Shown here piece by piece: positions 8,390 to 16,930 of a stretch of DNA of 32,938 nucleotides (position 1 is its first letter; each line of letters starts with the position of its first letter). The position numbers were made by a program, and so were the translations under genes. The stretch is from contig DIWN01000032.1 of assembly GCA_002423495.1 (NCBI GenBank), forward strand, positions 1 to 32,938, written 5' to 3'. The notes beneath the pieces were generated by a model. The model was not told the origin of the DNA. It searched no databases and saw nothing but the letters and a program-made list of their open reading frames with translations. This DNA comes from Anaerolineaceae bacterium UBA6105 (GTDB taxonomy: Bacteria; Chloroflexota; Anaerolineae; Anaerolineales; Anaerolineaceae).

Positions 8390-9511
8390 ATGAAGAAAAT
8401 TCTCGCAACACTAGTGCTTGTTGCCCTGGTGGCAACGGCTTGTAATCTGGCGGTGAATAGCGACCCAACAAATTTAACGCAACAGAATGACTCACAAACG
8501 GAGACTATAAAACCAATGGAAGAAACAGCAATTGATAATACCTATACCAAACAAGAAGGCGTGGAAGTCATCTACTTTGCCGGCGGCTGTTTTTGGGGGA
8601 TCGAAAAGCTGATGCAGTCAATTCCCGGCGTAGTGGAAGCAACCAGTGGATACGCCAATGGGCTGGCGGAAATCGTGCCAACCTATGAGCAGGTTGTTAA
8701 AGGGGACACCGGCTATCGTGAAACAGTCCGGGTTGAATACCAACCGGATAAAGTCAGCCTGGATGCCCTGATTTTCGCCTACTATCACGTTATCGACCCA
8801 ACAGTGGCTAACGCCCAGGGCAATGACGTTGGCACGCAATATCAAACTGGCATTTATTACACAAACGATGACGCGAAAAATACCGTTGAACGCGTGACTG
8901 CCATCGTAAAAGAACGGTATGAGGAATTTGTTGTGGAAATTGAGCCCTTGCAACGCTTCTATGAAGCGGAAGAATATCACCAGGACTACCTGGTCAAGAA
9001 TCCAATGGGCTACTGCCACATTCCCGGGGATGAAATATCTGCTGTCACCAACATGATTGTCGATCCTGGCAACTACCAACGTCCGACGGACGAGGCGATC
9101 AAGGCGATGCTCACCGAGCTGCAATACAATGTGACCCAGAATGCAGGCACTGAAGCGGCATTTCGTAATGAATATTGGGATAACCACGCCCGCGGACTTT
9201 ACGTGGACATCGTTACTGGCGAGCCTCTTTTTTCGTCCAACGACAAGTTTGATAGCGGAACCGGCTGGCCGAGTTTCTCAAAAGGCATCGATGAAAATAC
9301 CTTCGTATACATCGTTGACGAGTCTCTTGGTATGCCCCGCACCGAGGTCCGCAGCCGCGCTGGAAACTCACATTTGGGGCATGTGTTTTATAACGAGGGC
9401 CTGTCGCCAACCGGCACACGCTTCTGCATCAACAGCGCCGCTCTGAGATTTGTGCCTTACGAGAACATGGAAGCTGAAGGATACGGCTATCTGATGGACT
9501 TTATCGACTGA
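8390..9511 (+). CDS. msrAB: Bifunctional methionine sulfoxide reductase MsrA-MsrB, lipoprotein
   Basis: The enzyme reduces both S- and R-methionine sulfoxide in oxidised proteins. The true start is the ATG at 8390, after GAGG; the open frame extends upstream only through a TTG without a ribosome site. Residues 1-18 are a lipoprotein-type signal ending in VATAC (Cys18), followed by a Gln/Asn/Thr-rich linker, so it probably acts outside the membrane. MsrA spans about 58-215 with the catalytic GGCFWG (Cys67). MsrB spans about 235-373 with GTGWPSF, RSRAGNSHLGHVF and the catalytic Cys346 in RFCINSAALRF. The zinc-binding CxxC pairs of some MsrB forms are absent, as in many fused enzymes. It lies opposite the MbfA-like iron exporter. 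Confidence 0.93.
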   Translation: MKKILATLVLVALVATACNLAVNSDPTNLTQQNDSQTETIKPMEETAIDNTYTKQEGVEVIYFAGGCFWGIEKLMQSIPGVVEATSGYANGLAEIVPTYEQVVKGDTGYRETVRVEYQPDKVSLDALIFAYYHVIDPTVANAQGNDVGTQYQTGIYYTNDDAKNTVERVTAIVKERYEEFVVEIEPLQRFYEAEEYHQDYLVKNPMGYCHIPGDEISAVTNMIVDPGNYQRPTDEAIKAMLTELQYNVTQNAGTEAAFRNEYWDNHARGLYVDIVTGEPLFSSNDKFDSGTGWPSFSKGIDENTFVYIVDESLGMPRTEVRSRAGNSHLGHVFYNEGLSPTGTRFCINSAALRFVPYENMEAEGYGYLMDFID

Positions 9512-9685
9512 AGCCGATAAGAACACGGTCGGATTTCCGAAAGTAAAGATCAAGGGTTCTGCTAAACTCTGATCATAGAAATATTCTGCCCTATGGGCTG
9601 CTGCAGGGTTGCAAAAATTGTTTTGTTTGCCAGCAATACCCCTATTAGAAAGGTATTGTTATCGGATTTAAGAGTATTGTCCAAC

Positions 9686-9743
9686 TGAACCTGGAAAACT
9701 GGAGTAAACACATCCTCATTGAAGCCTTCATTATCCAGGTTCA
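9686..9743. repeat. 10-bp inverted repeat in the msrAB-copB spacer
   Basis: TGAACCTGGA (9686-9695) is matched by TCCAGGTTCA (9734-9743) 38 nt away. The surrounding 9512-9800 spacer also holds a minus-strand 60-codon open frame without a ribosome site, and a run of seven T at about 9754. No function is clear; a weak transcription-end structure is possible. Confidence 0.35.
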
Positions 9744-9872
9744 ACGAGTGGGTGAATTTTTTTGATGGGAAAGTGAAGGTTAAAAACAGTTTTTCTCGAG
9801 GTCAGGAGGTAAAAGAAGACCGATAAAAATCCAAACAATGTTGAAAAAGCACAGGATAAGATCGACTCCTCC

Positions 9873-12040
9873 TTGCCGCATTCAAACATGGAGCACGATC
9901 ACGAAATGTCCAAAATGGAGCATGATCACGGCAAGATGTCGAACCATGTTGATGCTCACGCCGGACATGATATGAACATGCAGGAAATGGATGCGAAGGC
10001 GGAAGGCTCTTCTGGTCACGACATGTCTGGAAACCATGATGAACATAAAGGCGACAGCGCTCATGTGGATCACAGTGGGCATGAGGAAATGTTCCGTAAA
10101 AAGTTTTGGATTTCATTGGTACTTTCGATCCCCGTATTATTTTTTAGTCCATCAATTCAATCCTGGTTGGGATACAGCGCCCCGGAATTTCCGGGCAGCA
10201 ACTGGATCACCCCGGTCTTTTCAGTGATTGTCTTCTTATATGGTGGACTTCCCTTTTTAAAGATGGCAGTTCCTGAACTTAAGAACCGCAAGCCTGGGAT
10301 GATGACTTTAATTTCACTGGCAATCAGCGTGGCTTTTGTTTACAGCGTAGCTGCGCTGTTTCTGCCTACCAGCGTCTCATTCTTTTGGGAATTGGTCAGC
10401 TTGATTGATATCATGCTTTTAGGGCACTGGATTGAAATGCGCAGTATACGGCAAGCCTCGGGAGCATTGAACGAACTGGCACGCTTAATGCCCGACACAG
10501 CCGAACGAATTCTGCCGGATGGCGCCACGGAAACCGTCGCTGTAAGCCAATTAGAGAATGATGATTTGGTTCTAATTCGCCCGGGGACAAGCGTACCGGC
10601 AGATGGTGAGGTACAGGAAGGCGAATCGGATGTCAATGAAGCTATGCTAACCGGAGAATCGATGCCCGTGAAAAAGCAGGTGGGGGATAAGGTAATCGCT
10701 GGCACGATCAATGGGGACGGCAGCCTGAGGGTTAAGATAACCGCCACTGGCGGCGAAACTGCTCTGGCAGGTATTATGCGATTAGTAGAGCAAGCGCAAC
10801 AGAGTAAATCCAAAACCCAGGTTCTGGCAGACAAAGCTGCCGGATGGTTGTTTATGTGGCATTGGGTGTAGCTGCAATTACGGCAGTGGCTTGGACGATC
10901 GCCGTTGGGTTTAATGTAGAGGTTATCGCTCGTGTTGCAACTGTTTTAGTTATTGCCTGTCCGCATGCTCTGGGGCTTGCTGTTCCTCTGGTAGTCGCAA
11001 TTACAACCGCAATGGGTGCGCAAAATGGCATTCTTGTTCGGGATCGTTTGGCGCTTGAGAACGCCCGTAAGATTGACATAATCGTTTTTGATAAAACCGG
11101 TACATTGACCGAAGGTAAGTTTGGTGTGGTTGCTATAAAAACTGTAAAAGATTTAAGCGAAGAAGAAGCCTTGGCGTTAACTGCAGCAATTGAAGGCGAC
11201 TCGGAACATACCATTGCCCGTGGAATTCGCAAATCTGCCGAAGAACGGCAACTTTCTTTACCTGACATCTCAGGTTTTGAAGCTATTAAGGGACGTGGCG
11301 TTAAAGCCATATATGATGGTCATTCTGTTTATGTCGGCGGTCCCCGGTTATTGGAAATGCTTAAAATTGACCTGCCCAATGAACTTGCTGAATTCGAACG
11401 TCAAGCCAGTCAAAAAGGACAAAGTGTTGTAAACCTGGTTGAAGAAGGCACAACTGGTTCCCGTGTAATTGCTGGCTTTGCATTGGCTGATGTTATCCGG
11501 CCAGAAAGCAAGACCGCTATTCAAAAACTCCATGAGATGAACATTGAAGTAGCCATGCTGACTGGTGACAGCAAAGCAGTAGCAAAGGTTGTTGCGGACG
11601 AGCTTGATATTGAAACTTATTTCGCTGAAGTTTTGCCTGAACATAAAGATCAAAAAATCATAGAACTTCAAAAACAGGGAAAAAGTGTCGCAATGGTTGG
11701 CGATGGGGTTAACGATGCGCCAGCGCTTACCCGCGCAGACGTGGGTATTGCGATTGGCAGCGGTACTGATGTAGCCATCGAATCAGCAGGTATTATCCTG
11801 GTGAAGAGTAATCCCCTGGATGTTGTTAAGATCTTCGACCTTAGCCAGGCCAGTTACAAAAAAATGATTCAGAACCTGGTCTGGGCAGCTGGGTACAACA
11901 TTGTGGCCTTACCTTTAGCTGCCGGCGTATTAGCACCATTTGGCATTCTGCTTTCTCCGGCTGTCGGAGCTGTGCTTATGTCGCTTAGTACGATCATCGT
12001 CGCGATCAATGCCCAATTGCTGCGTACGCATCGCCTGTAA
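9873..12040 (+). pseudogene. copB: CopB-type copper P1B-ATPase, frameshifted
   Basis: The reading encodes a heavy-metal ATPase of about 720 residues. The order is a His/Met-rich metal-binding N-terminus (repeats of MEHDH and GHDM), membrane helices, actuator motif TGESMPV, a CPH metal-transport motif in IACPHALGLAVP, phosphorylation motif DKTGTLTEG, and hinge motif GDGVNDAPAL. CPH rather than CPC places it in the P1B-3 (CopB) group, which exports copper or silver. The frame breaks at a T-run (10851-10853): one missing T would restore DKAAGWLF-YVALGV. A strong AGGAGG at 9804-9809 is followed in frame by AAG codons instead of ATG, so the natural start also looks lost; 9873 is only a TTG. It could be a true pseudogene or two sequence errors. 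Confidence 0.85.
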
Positions 12041-12135
12041 TCTCGTAATTTTGGAGTATATATATTATTTCGAGATTTGCCAGAAGCAAATTCTGCCAAC
12101 TGCAGCAAGGCAGAAGGTGTAATTGCCTTCCGGTT

Positions 12136-12560
12136 CTACTTCCCTGCATGATCCAAAAAAGCGGAAACCCACACCAGCGGGGCGTTCCAGTTGATGGCGA
12201 CCTCGTTGGTTGTGTAGGATTGGACGTCATCCAGGTAGCGCTTTGAAGGCGGCAGGCTCATCAGGTCAGCCGCGTCTGAGGGCGGGTCGCTCGGGCTGAA
12301 GTTGGGTCCGCCTGAAAGCGCGCCGGGAGGGGGCGCGGGGAAGCCGCGCGCCGGGTCATTAGCCCAGAACCTGTGATGCGGATGCAACATCGGGTAGGAG
12401 CCATAGCCCACGACAAAGCTCTTGTTCAAAGCGTTTCGCCCCAGGAGGTAATCCATGCTTAGGCGCACGCTATCGAGATAGCGCGCCTCGCCGCAAGCTG
12501 ATCAGGCCAGAGTAAAAGTAATAAAAAAAACATCAGGAATAATCTGAAAGAAATTTTCAT
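12136..12560 (-). pseudogene. Glycoside hydrolase family 9 remnant with internal deletion
   Basis: The C-terminal piece (12136 to about 12490) is clearly the end of a GH9 endoglucanase-type catalytic domain. It has YLLGRNALNKSFVVGYGS, the HHR motif after PMLHP, PGALSGGPN, YLDDVQSYTTNEVAINWNAP. The NE pair corresponds to the conserved acid region of the family. Directly upstream, an ATG at 12560 opens a signal peptide (MKISFRLFLMFFLLLLLWP) that ends out of frame at a TAA after about 34 codons. The two parts meet near 12490, so several hundred codons have been deleted. The coding piece is more GC-rich than its neighbours. Non-functional. Confidence 0.8.
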
Positions 12561-12650
12561 CAAACTCTCTCTTAACCGTCTGCTCTGATGCAGGCAGCTA
12601 TGATGTTGATTATTTTCGATTGAAGCAGCTGTTGATCCTTTTGCATATGC

Positions 12651-12678
12651 TTGTCAATCATCATTAATATTGTATAAT
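12651..12678 (+). promoter_or_regulatory. Promoter of the MerR-B12 regulator gene
   Basis: TTGTCA (12651-12656) and TATAAT (12673-12678) are 16 nt apart. A TTGTATAA overlaps the -10 (12670-12677). Confidence 0.7.
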
Positions 12679-12683
12679 CTGCA

Positions 12684-12691
12684 TTGTACAA
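12684..12691. promoter_or_regulatory. TTGTACAA box at the regulator's own transcription start
   Basis: The 8-bp palindrome TTGTACAA sits where transcription should begin, 14 bp after a TTGTATAA that overlaps the -10. Both match the TnTACA/TnTATA pattern of CarH/LitR-type operators, so autoregulation is inferred. Confidence 0.45.
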
Positions 12692-12703
12692 ATAGGAGAA
12701 ACT

Positions 12704-13651
12704 ATGACTGCAATCAACGACCTGCCTGATGAACCAAAATATTCTGTACAAAGAGTCAGCGACCTGACCGGCATTAATCCTGTGACTTTACGCGCCTGGG
12801 AAAGACGCTACGGCGTTATAAAACCAGGTCGGGATGAGAATCGATATCGGCTCTATTCAGACCGGGATCTGGCCATTTTGAGGTGGCTGATCAATAAGAA
12901 GAACAGCGGTGTCTCGATCAGCACAGCCTCCGCGAACTTGCTTGATATGATCGCGCAGAATAATTGGCCAGAAGTTATCCCGTTTGGGATCGCCCAGGCA
13001 AAAACGGTCAGTTCAGTTCCAGCGCAGCGTTACGCTGAGGATCTTTTTGCTTTATTAAAGAAGCATAATGAAGTTGACGCGGCCAGGCTTTTTGAGGACG
13101 TGATCTCCAAATTTGACCTTGAAACGCTAATCGAAAAAATCATCACACCCACGCTTATCTCTATGGGGGAAGCCTGGTTCAGAGGGGAGCTGATGATCAG
13201 TACCGAGCACTTCGCGACGGCTTTCGTGCGCAGCAGATTGAACAATCTCTATATTTCACTACCGATCGTCAATAAAGGACCTGGAATATTGATTGGTGGT
13301 GCGCCGACTGAAGAACACGAGATGGGCGCTTTGATGATGGCTGTTCTCTTGCGGAATCGCGGTTACAGGGTGGAGTTTTTGGGCGCTAACCTGCACCTGG
13401 ATGATCTGGTGGACTACGCTCGGCAGGAAAAACCAGCCATGATAGTGCTTACTGCCAGCACAAACCGGGTTGCCATGGAGTTGCTGCGGGCGCAGGCGAA
13501 GCTCAATACGATTTCACCTGCCCCAAAATTTTGTTATTCCGGTTTTGCTTTTGATTATTATCCTGAACTGGTTGATAAGATCCCTGGTATCTATCTTGGA
13601 AATTCGATGGTCAAAGCCCTGGACCAGATAAAGCAGTTGTTGAGCGAATAA
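12704..13651 (+). CDS. MerR family regulator with B12-binding domain, CarH/LitR-like photoreceptor
   Basis: A 315-residue regulator. Residues about 12-80 are a MerR winged helix (YSVQRVSDLTGINPVTLRAWERRYG). Residues 105-190 are the helical B12-cap and 195-315 the cobalamin-binding fold. It carries both hallmarks of adenosylcobalamin light sensors: WX9EH (Trp158, Glu168-His169) in the cap and ExHxxG (Glu203, His205, Gly208), where His205 is the lower cobalt ligand. In CarH the dark tetramer represses and light breaks the Co-C bond and releases DNA; the same action is inferred. The residue after Trp158 is Phe rather than the His132 that ligates cobalt in light-exposed Thermus CarH. AGGAGA precedes the ATG at 12704. 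Confidence 0.9.
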   Translation: MTAINDLPDEPKYSVQRVSDLTGINPVTLRAWERRYGVIKPGRDENRYRLYSDRDLAILRWLINKKNSGVSISTASANLLDMIAQNNWPEVIPFGIAQAKTVSSVPAQRYAEDLFALLKKHNEVDAARLFEDVISKFDLETLIEKIITPTLISMGEAWFRGELMISTEHFATAFVRSRLNNLYISLPIVNKGPGILIGGAPTEEHEMGALMMAVLLRNRGYRVEFLGANLHLDDLVDYARQEKPAMIVLTASTNRVAMELLRAQAKLNTISPAPKFCYSGFAFDYYPELVDKIPGIYLGNSMVKALDQIKQLLSE

Positions 13652-13681
13652 CAGAAAAGTATTTATTGCAAAAAAAATCAC

Positions 13682-13707
13682 AACCGCCCAAGTCAGGCGG
13701 TTTTTTT
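13682..13707 (+). terminator. Intrinsic terminator of the MerR-B12 gene
   Basis: AACCGCC/GGCGGTT forms a 7-bp stem with a 7-nt loop, followed by seven T. It lies 30 bases past the stop at 13651. Confidence 0.9.
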
Positions 13708-13755
13708 ATATAAGCTGTCATGTGCCTTTGTTCATACGCTTCATAGTTTAAATAG

Positions 13756-13787
13756 AAAGAGTTGGCATTTTTTTGCCAACTCTTTTT
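13756..13787. terminator. Hairpin between convergent MerR-B12 and fasciclin genes
   Basis: A perfect 12-bp stem AAAGAGTTGGCA (13756-13767 with 13774-13785) encloses six T, with T-runs on the plus strand and AT-rich sequence on the minus side. It probably ends the minus-strand fasciclin transcript and backs up the upstream terminator. Confidence 0.75.
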
Positions 13788-13805
13788 GTCAATCAGTTGC
13801 TATGT

Positions 13806-14339
13806 TTACTGTGGAGGCAGAAGCACCGCATCGATGACGTGAATGACGCCGTTGGAAGCTTCTACATCGGTGATGATGACTTCAATCGTATCGTTCAGGT
13901 AGACCTTACCATCTTCGACTTTGATGGTGACAGCCTCGCCCAGCACGGTGTCGGCGCTGGGCAGGGTGACTACATCTTCGGCCATGACCTTGCCAGAAAC
14001 GACATGGTAGAGCAAGATGGACTTGAGCTGTTCGAGGTTCTCGGGGAGCAGCAAGGTTGCGATGGTGCCTTCGGGAAGTTTCGCGAAAGCGTCGTCGGTT
14101 GGGGCAAAGACAGTGAAGGGACCTTCGCCTTTGAGTGTGTCGACCAGGTCGGCAGCGCCAAGGGCGGCGGCGAGGGTGGTGAAGCGGCCGTCAGCCACGG
14201 CTGTGTCGACGATGTCGGACAATTCAGGTGCGGGAATAGCGGTAGGCTCAATGGTTGGGATCGGCGTGGGCTGGGGTGCACATGCCGCGAGAGCGATAAT
14301 CGCCACGAGTGTGATAGAAAGTAAATTCAAGGTTTTCAT
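13806..14339 (-). CDS. Fasciclin (FAS1) domain lipoprotein
   Basis: A 177-residue secreted lipoprotein with one FAS1 domain, a fold used in cell adhesion and surface contacts. MKTLNLLSITLVAIIALAAC gives the lipoprotein signal with Cys20, followed by a short Pro/Thr/Ile linker and then the domain (about residues 42-177). The two conserved FAS1 boxes are seen: FTVFAPTDDAFAKLP and NGVIHVIDAVLLPP. The start at 14339 follows AGGAGA; an upstream in-frame ATG lacks a ribosome site. It is divergent from the F420-type nitroreductase gene, and its promoter carries two TTGTACAA boxes. Confidence 0.92.
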   Translation of the reverse strand: MKTLNLLSITLVAIIALAACAPQPTPIPTIEPTAIPAPELSDIVDTAVADGRFTTLAAALGAADLVDTLKGEGPFTVFAPTDDAFAKLPEGTIATLLLPENLEQLKSILLYHVVSGKVMAEDVVTLPSADTVLGEAVTIKVEDGKVYLNDTIEVIITDVEASNGVIHVIDAVLLPPQ

Positions 14340-14367
14340 TTTTTCTCCTATGTTAATGTATAAAGGT

Positions 14368-14415
14368 TTGTACAACTTATAACTGCATATTAGCAACACG
14401 CATTTCCTTGTACAA
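14368..14415 (-). promoter_or_regulatory. Fasciclin-gene promoter with two TTGTACAA boxes
   Basis: On the minus strand, TTGTAC (14415-14410) and TAATAT (14392-14387) lie 17 nt apart. The palindrome TTGTACAA occurs at 14408-14415, over the -35, and again exactly 40 bp away at 14368-14375, near the transcription start. The same 8-mer occurs at the MerR-B12 gene's start; I found no other exact copy in the window. Confidence 0.5.
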
Positions 14416-14559
14416 ATAAATGTAAAATGTTTCTTGACAAATTGAAAAATGCTGTTCTTCCCAATCGGAAAGGATAGGGTGAAAGGTGGTGAATCTCCAG
14501 TTAAAGGAAGCTTTTTCGGGAAAATCTTTTAGGAAGAAGATGGGCGTCACCAATCACTG

Positions 14560-14565
14560 TATAAT
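14560..14565 (+). promoter_or_regulatory. Possible -10 element of the nitroreductase gene
   Basis: TATAAT lies 40 bp before the ATG at 14605 and is preceded by TG; no good -35 hexamer is visible. Confidence 0.35.
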
Positions 14566-14604
14566 CAATAAATCGATAATATGCAATTAGAGTTGGAGGG
14601 AGAG

Positions 14605-15117
14605 ATGGCAAAAAAGCAGGTTTCGCGCTTCCAAATATTAATACAAAAACTGGTTGCCACGCCAGCGGTATCGAAAGTGCTTTCAGTTTTTTGGCATCAC
14701 CTTGACCGGGCTTGTTTAAGGTTGAGCAAAGGCAGAACTTCCCTAACCGAGATTTTTGCGGGCATGCCCATGGTCCTGCTCACCACCACTGGCGCTCGCA
14801 GCGGATTGGCACGTACCCTGCCGGTTTTGTGTCTCCGCGATGCGGAAAAGCCGGAAGTCATCGCGGTTTCAGCAGCCAATTGGGGCAGTGAAAAGATGCC
14901 CTCCTGGTACTACAACCTGAAGGCCACCCCGAGGGCGAGCGTATTACTGGACGGCAGGCAGAGGATCTGCAGCGCGCGGGAGGCGCAAGGGGAAGAATAC
15001 GAGCGCTACTGGAAAGTGGCTGAAGCAACTTTCATGGGCATGCAGCATTACCGCCAGCGCGTGGGGGACCGGCGCATCCCGATCATGATCCTGAGCGAAG
15101 AAGGCGAAAAATCCTAA
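14605..15117 (+). CDS. F420-dependent (Ddn-type) nitroreductase family protein
   Basis: A 170-residue member of the deazaflavin-dependent nitroreductase family, a split-barrel flavin fold. Motifs are GMPMVLLTTTGARSGLARTLPV (about residues 53-74), which forms the F420 phosphate pocket, and WYYNLKATPRASVLL, typical of Ddn-like proteins. Such enzymes use reduced F420 to reduce quinones or nitro compounds; the substrate is unknown. An in-frame ATG at 14581 is open, but the ATG at 14605 follows GGAGGGAG and is the better start. It ends at a TAA at 15117 and appears to be a single gene, divergent from the fasciclin lipoprotein gene with a 265-bp shared regulatory region. Confidence 0.87.
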   Translation: MAKKQVSRFQILIQKLVATPAVSKVLSVFWHHLDRACLRLSKGRTSLTEIFAGMPMVLLTTTGARSGLARTLPVLCLRDAEKPEVIAVSAANWGSEKMPSWYYNLKATPRASVLLDGRQRICSAREAQGEEYERYWKVAEATFMGMQHYRQRVGDRRIPIMILSEEGEKS

Positions 15118-15188
15118 AAGCTGTTTCCAAATCCTCATTAATCGCCCCCTCCCATTGTGGATTGCTATTTACCATTCTTTTTTCACCT

Positions 15189-15194
15189 TATAAT
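15189..15194 (+). promoter_or_regulatory. -10 element giving a near-leaderless kinase transcript
   Basis: TATAAT ends 10 nt before the ATG at 15205 and no ribosome site is present, so transcription would begin almost at the start codon. The -35 is poor. Confidence 0.45.
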
Positions 15195-15204
15195 ACTTAG
15201 TATC

Positions 15205-16930
15205 ATGGCGAAGGCAACAACTAAAACAAATAATGCCACTCTGACAATGAGTCCGGGAATTCTTGAGCAAATTGCTAAGAACATCGAACAGGTTGTCTGG
15301 CTGCGAGATTACAATACCGGCGATATACTCTACATCAGCCCGTCGTTTGAATCTGTTTAGGGGCGTTCCTGTGAAAGTCTTTATGCCAACCAGAAAGTCC
15401 TGATTGAAAGCGTTCACCCGGAGGACAGGGTGCAGGTCATGGTCGCGCGCGATCACAGCACTCACAAACCGTTTACCCAGGTCTACCGCATCATTCGTCC
15501 GGATGACAGCCTGCGTTGGATTTCTTGTCACGCCTTCCTTGTGCATGATGATGCAAACAACAGAGACTACCAGGTCAACATCGCCCAGGACATCACCAAG
15601 CAGAACCAGGTTGACCAGGCTTTGCGCAAAACGCTTGATCGATTCCGTGAACAATTTACGCTCAGCCGGCGCATGAGCCTGACACGAAAGCCGGAAGCGG
15701 TCCTAAAAACCCTGATGTCCGCGCAGGAACTTCGCCCTGCGCAGCGCGCCGCCTTGCTTTTCTTTAACGATCCTAAAGCGGGACCCAACCATGGAGTGGA
15801 ACTGACTGTTGCCTGGCTATCCCACCAGGGTAAACCCGCATGGTTGAGTGAAACAAGCCTGTATGAGGAAATGGATTTTTGGAATCTTGTCCAGCCAAGC
15901 CGGTCGATGATTATCAATAGTGTCAGTGATAATCCTCGCATTTCCACTCTCTTGCGGGAGATTTTACTGGAAGGCAAAATCCAATCCTTTGTCCTCTTCC
16001 CTATAGTAACTTCGGGAATCTGGCTGGGATGCCTGGCAGTTTACTTTGAAGAAGATGTGCAATTGAGCCATATTGAACTTGCGCATTTTAAAAGTACTCA
16101 TAGGTCAGGCCACCATCACCCTTTACAATCTCAAATTGCTAAAAATTGAGGAGGAACTTCGTCGTGAAGCTGAGCGGGCAAATGAGATAAAAACTGAATT
16201 TCTCGCGATGATATCGCATGAATTGCGTACCCCTCTCACTTCCATTATCGGATTTACCACCACCTTATTGGCAGAGGATGTTACCTGGGAGCCGCAGGAA
16301 CAGCACGAATTTATCCAGACTATTCAACAGGAATCCTTCCGCCTCCAGGAATTGATCGACCATTTGCTTGACCTTTCCCGCCTGGAAGCTGGCAGAATGC
16401 CAATTCAGATGAAACCTCATTTGCTGCATGAGGTCATTCAGCAGGCATTGCCACAGTTACACATCCTCACCGCTGACCATCATTTTTCAGTCCACATTTC
16501 AGACACATTGCCTCCTGTTTTAGTTGATGATAAAAGGATTGCCCAGGTAGTTGTAAACCTGGTACGTAATGCTGCCACTTATGCCCCAAAAGGAAGCGAA
16601 ATTAATCTCTCTGCCAATGTGCGAGGGGATTTTATCCGGGTCAACGTAAATGACCAGGGACCTGGAATTCCTCCTTCAGAACGTGAGCGGGTTTTCCAGG
16701 CTTTCCGACGCGGAGTCGCCGCGGAAAGTGGCATAACCAAAGGAGCGGGCTTGGGATTGGCAATTTGCAAGGGGCTGATAGAGGCCCACGGCGGGCGGAT
16801 CTGGATTAAAAATAAATCCTTACCGGGAACAACCGTCTCTTTTACAGTACCCCTCACACAAAAAAACACCTTGAGAAGCCCTTTGATAAGGAGTAACCGC
16901 GATGGGAAACATTTTAATCGTCGAAGATGA
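15205..16930 (+). pseudogene. PAS-GAF-type sensor histidine kinase with amber codon and frameshift
   Basis: The restored product is a soluble kinase of about 575 residues. It has a PAS domain (IEQVVWLRDYNTGDILYISP onwards, ending at NIAQDITKQNQ), a GAF-like region (residues about 150-290), and a kinase core with H-box SHELRTP, N-box VVVNLVRNAATYAP, and ATP-lid motifs DQGPGIPPSE and GAGLGLAI. Two lesions break it. Codon 52 is TAG (15358-15360) in SFESV-stop-GRSCESLY, where PAS relatives have Trp (TGG). One extra A in the run 16090-16093 shifts the frame; removing it joins HFK to VLIGQ. The 3' end overlaps the response regulator gene by 29 nt. No membrane segment is seen. Confidence 0.85.

Noticed and set aside
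8618..9187. 189-codon open frame on the minus strand
   Set aside because: Antisense shadow of msrAB, whose catalytic motifs are unmistakable.
9562..9744. 60-codon minus-strand open frame after msrAB
   Set aside because: It starts at a TTG with no ribosome site and matches no family; an inverted repeat in the region may explain part of its composition.
12091..12115. Short hairpin after the copper ATPase as a terminator
   Set aside because: 7-bp stem with an 11-nt loop and no T-run; too weak to call.
15358..15360. Pyrrolysine or general TAG recoding
   Set aside because: Intact genes in the window end normally at TAG, no suppressor tRNA or Pyl genes are seen, and the expected residue is Trp.
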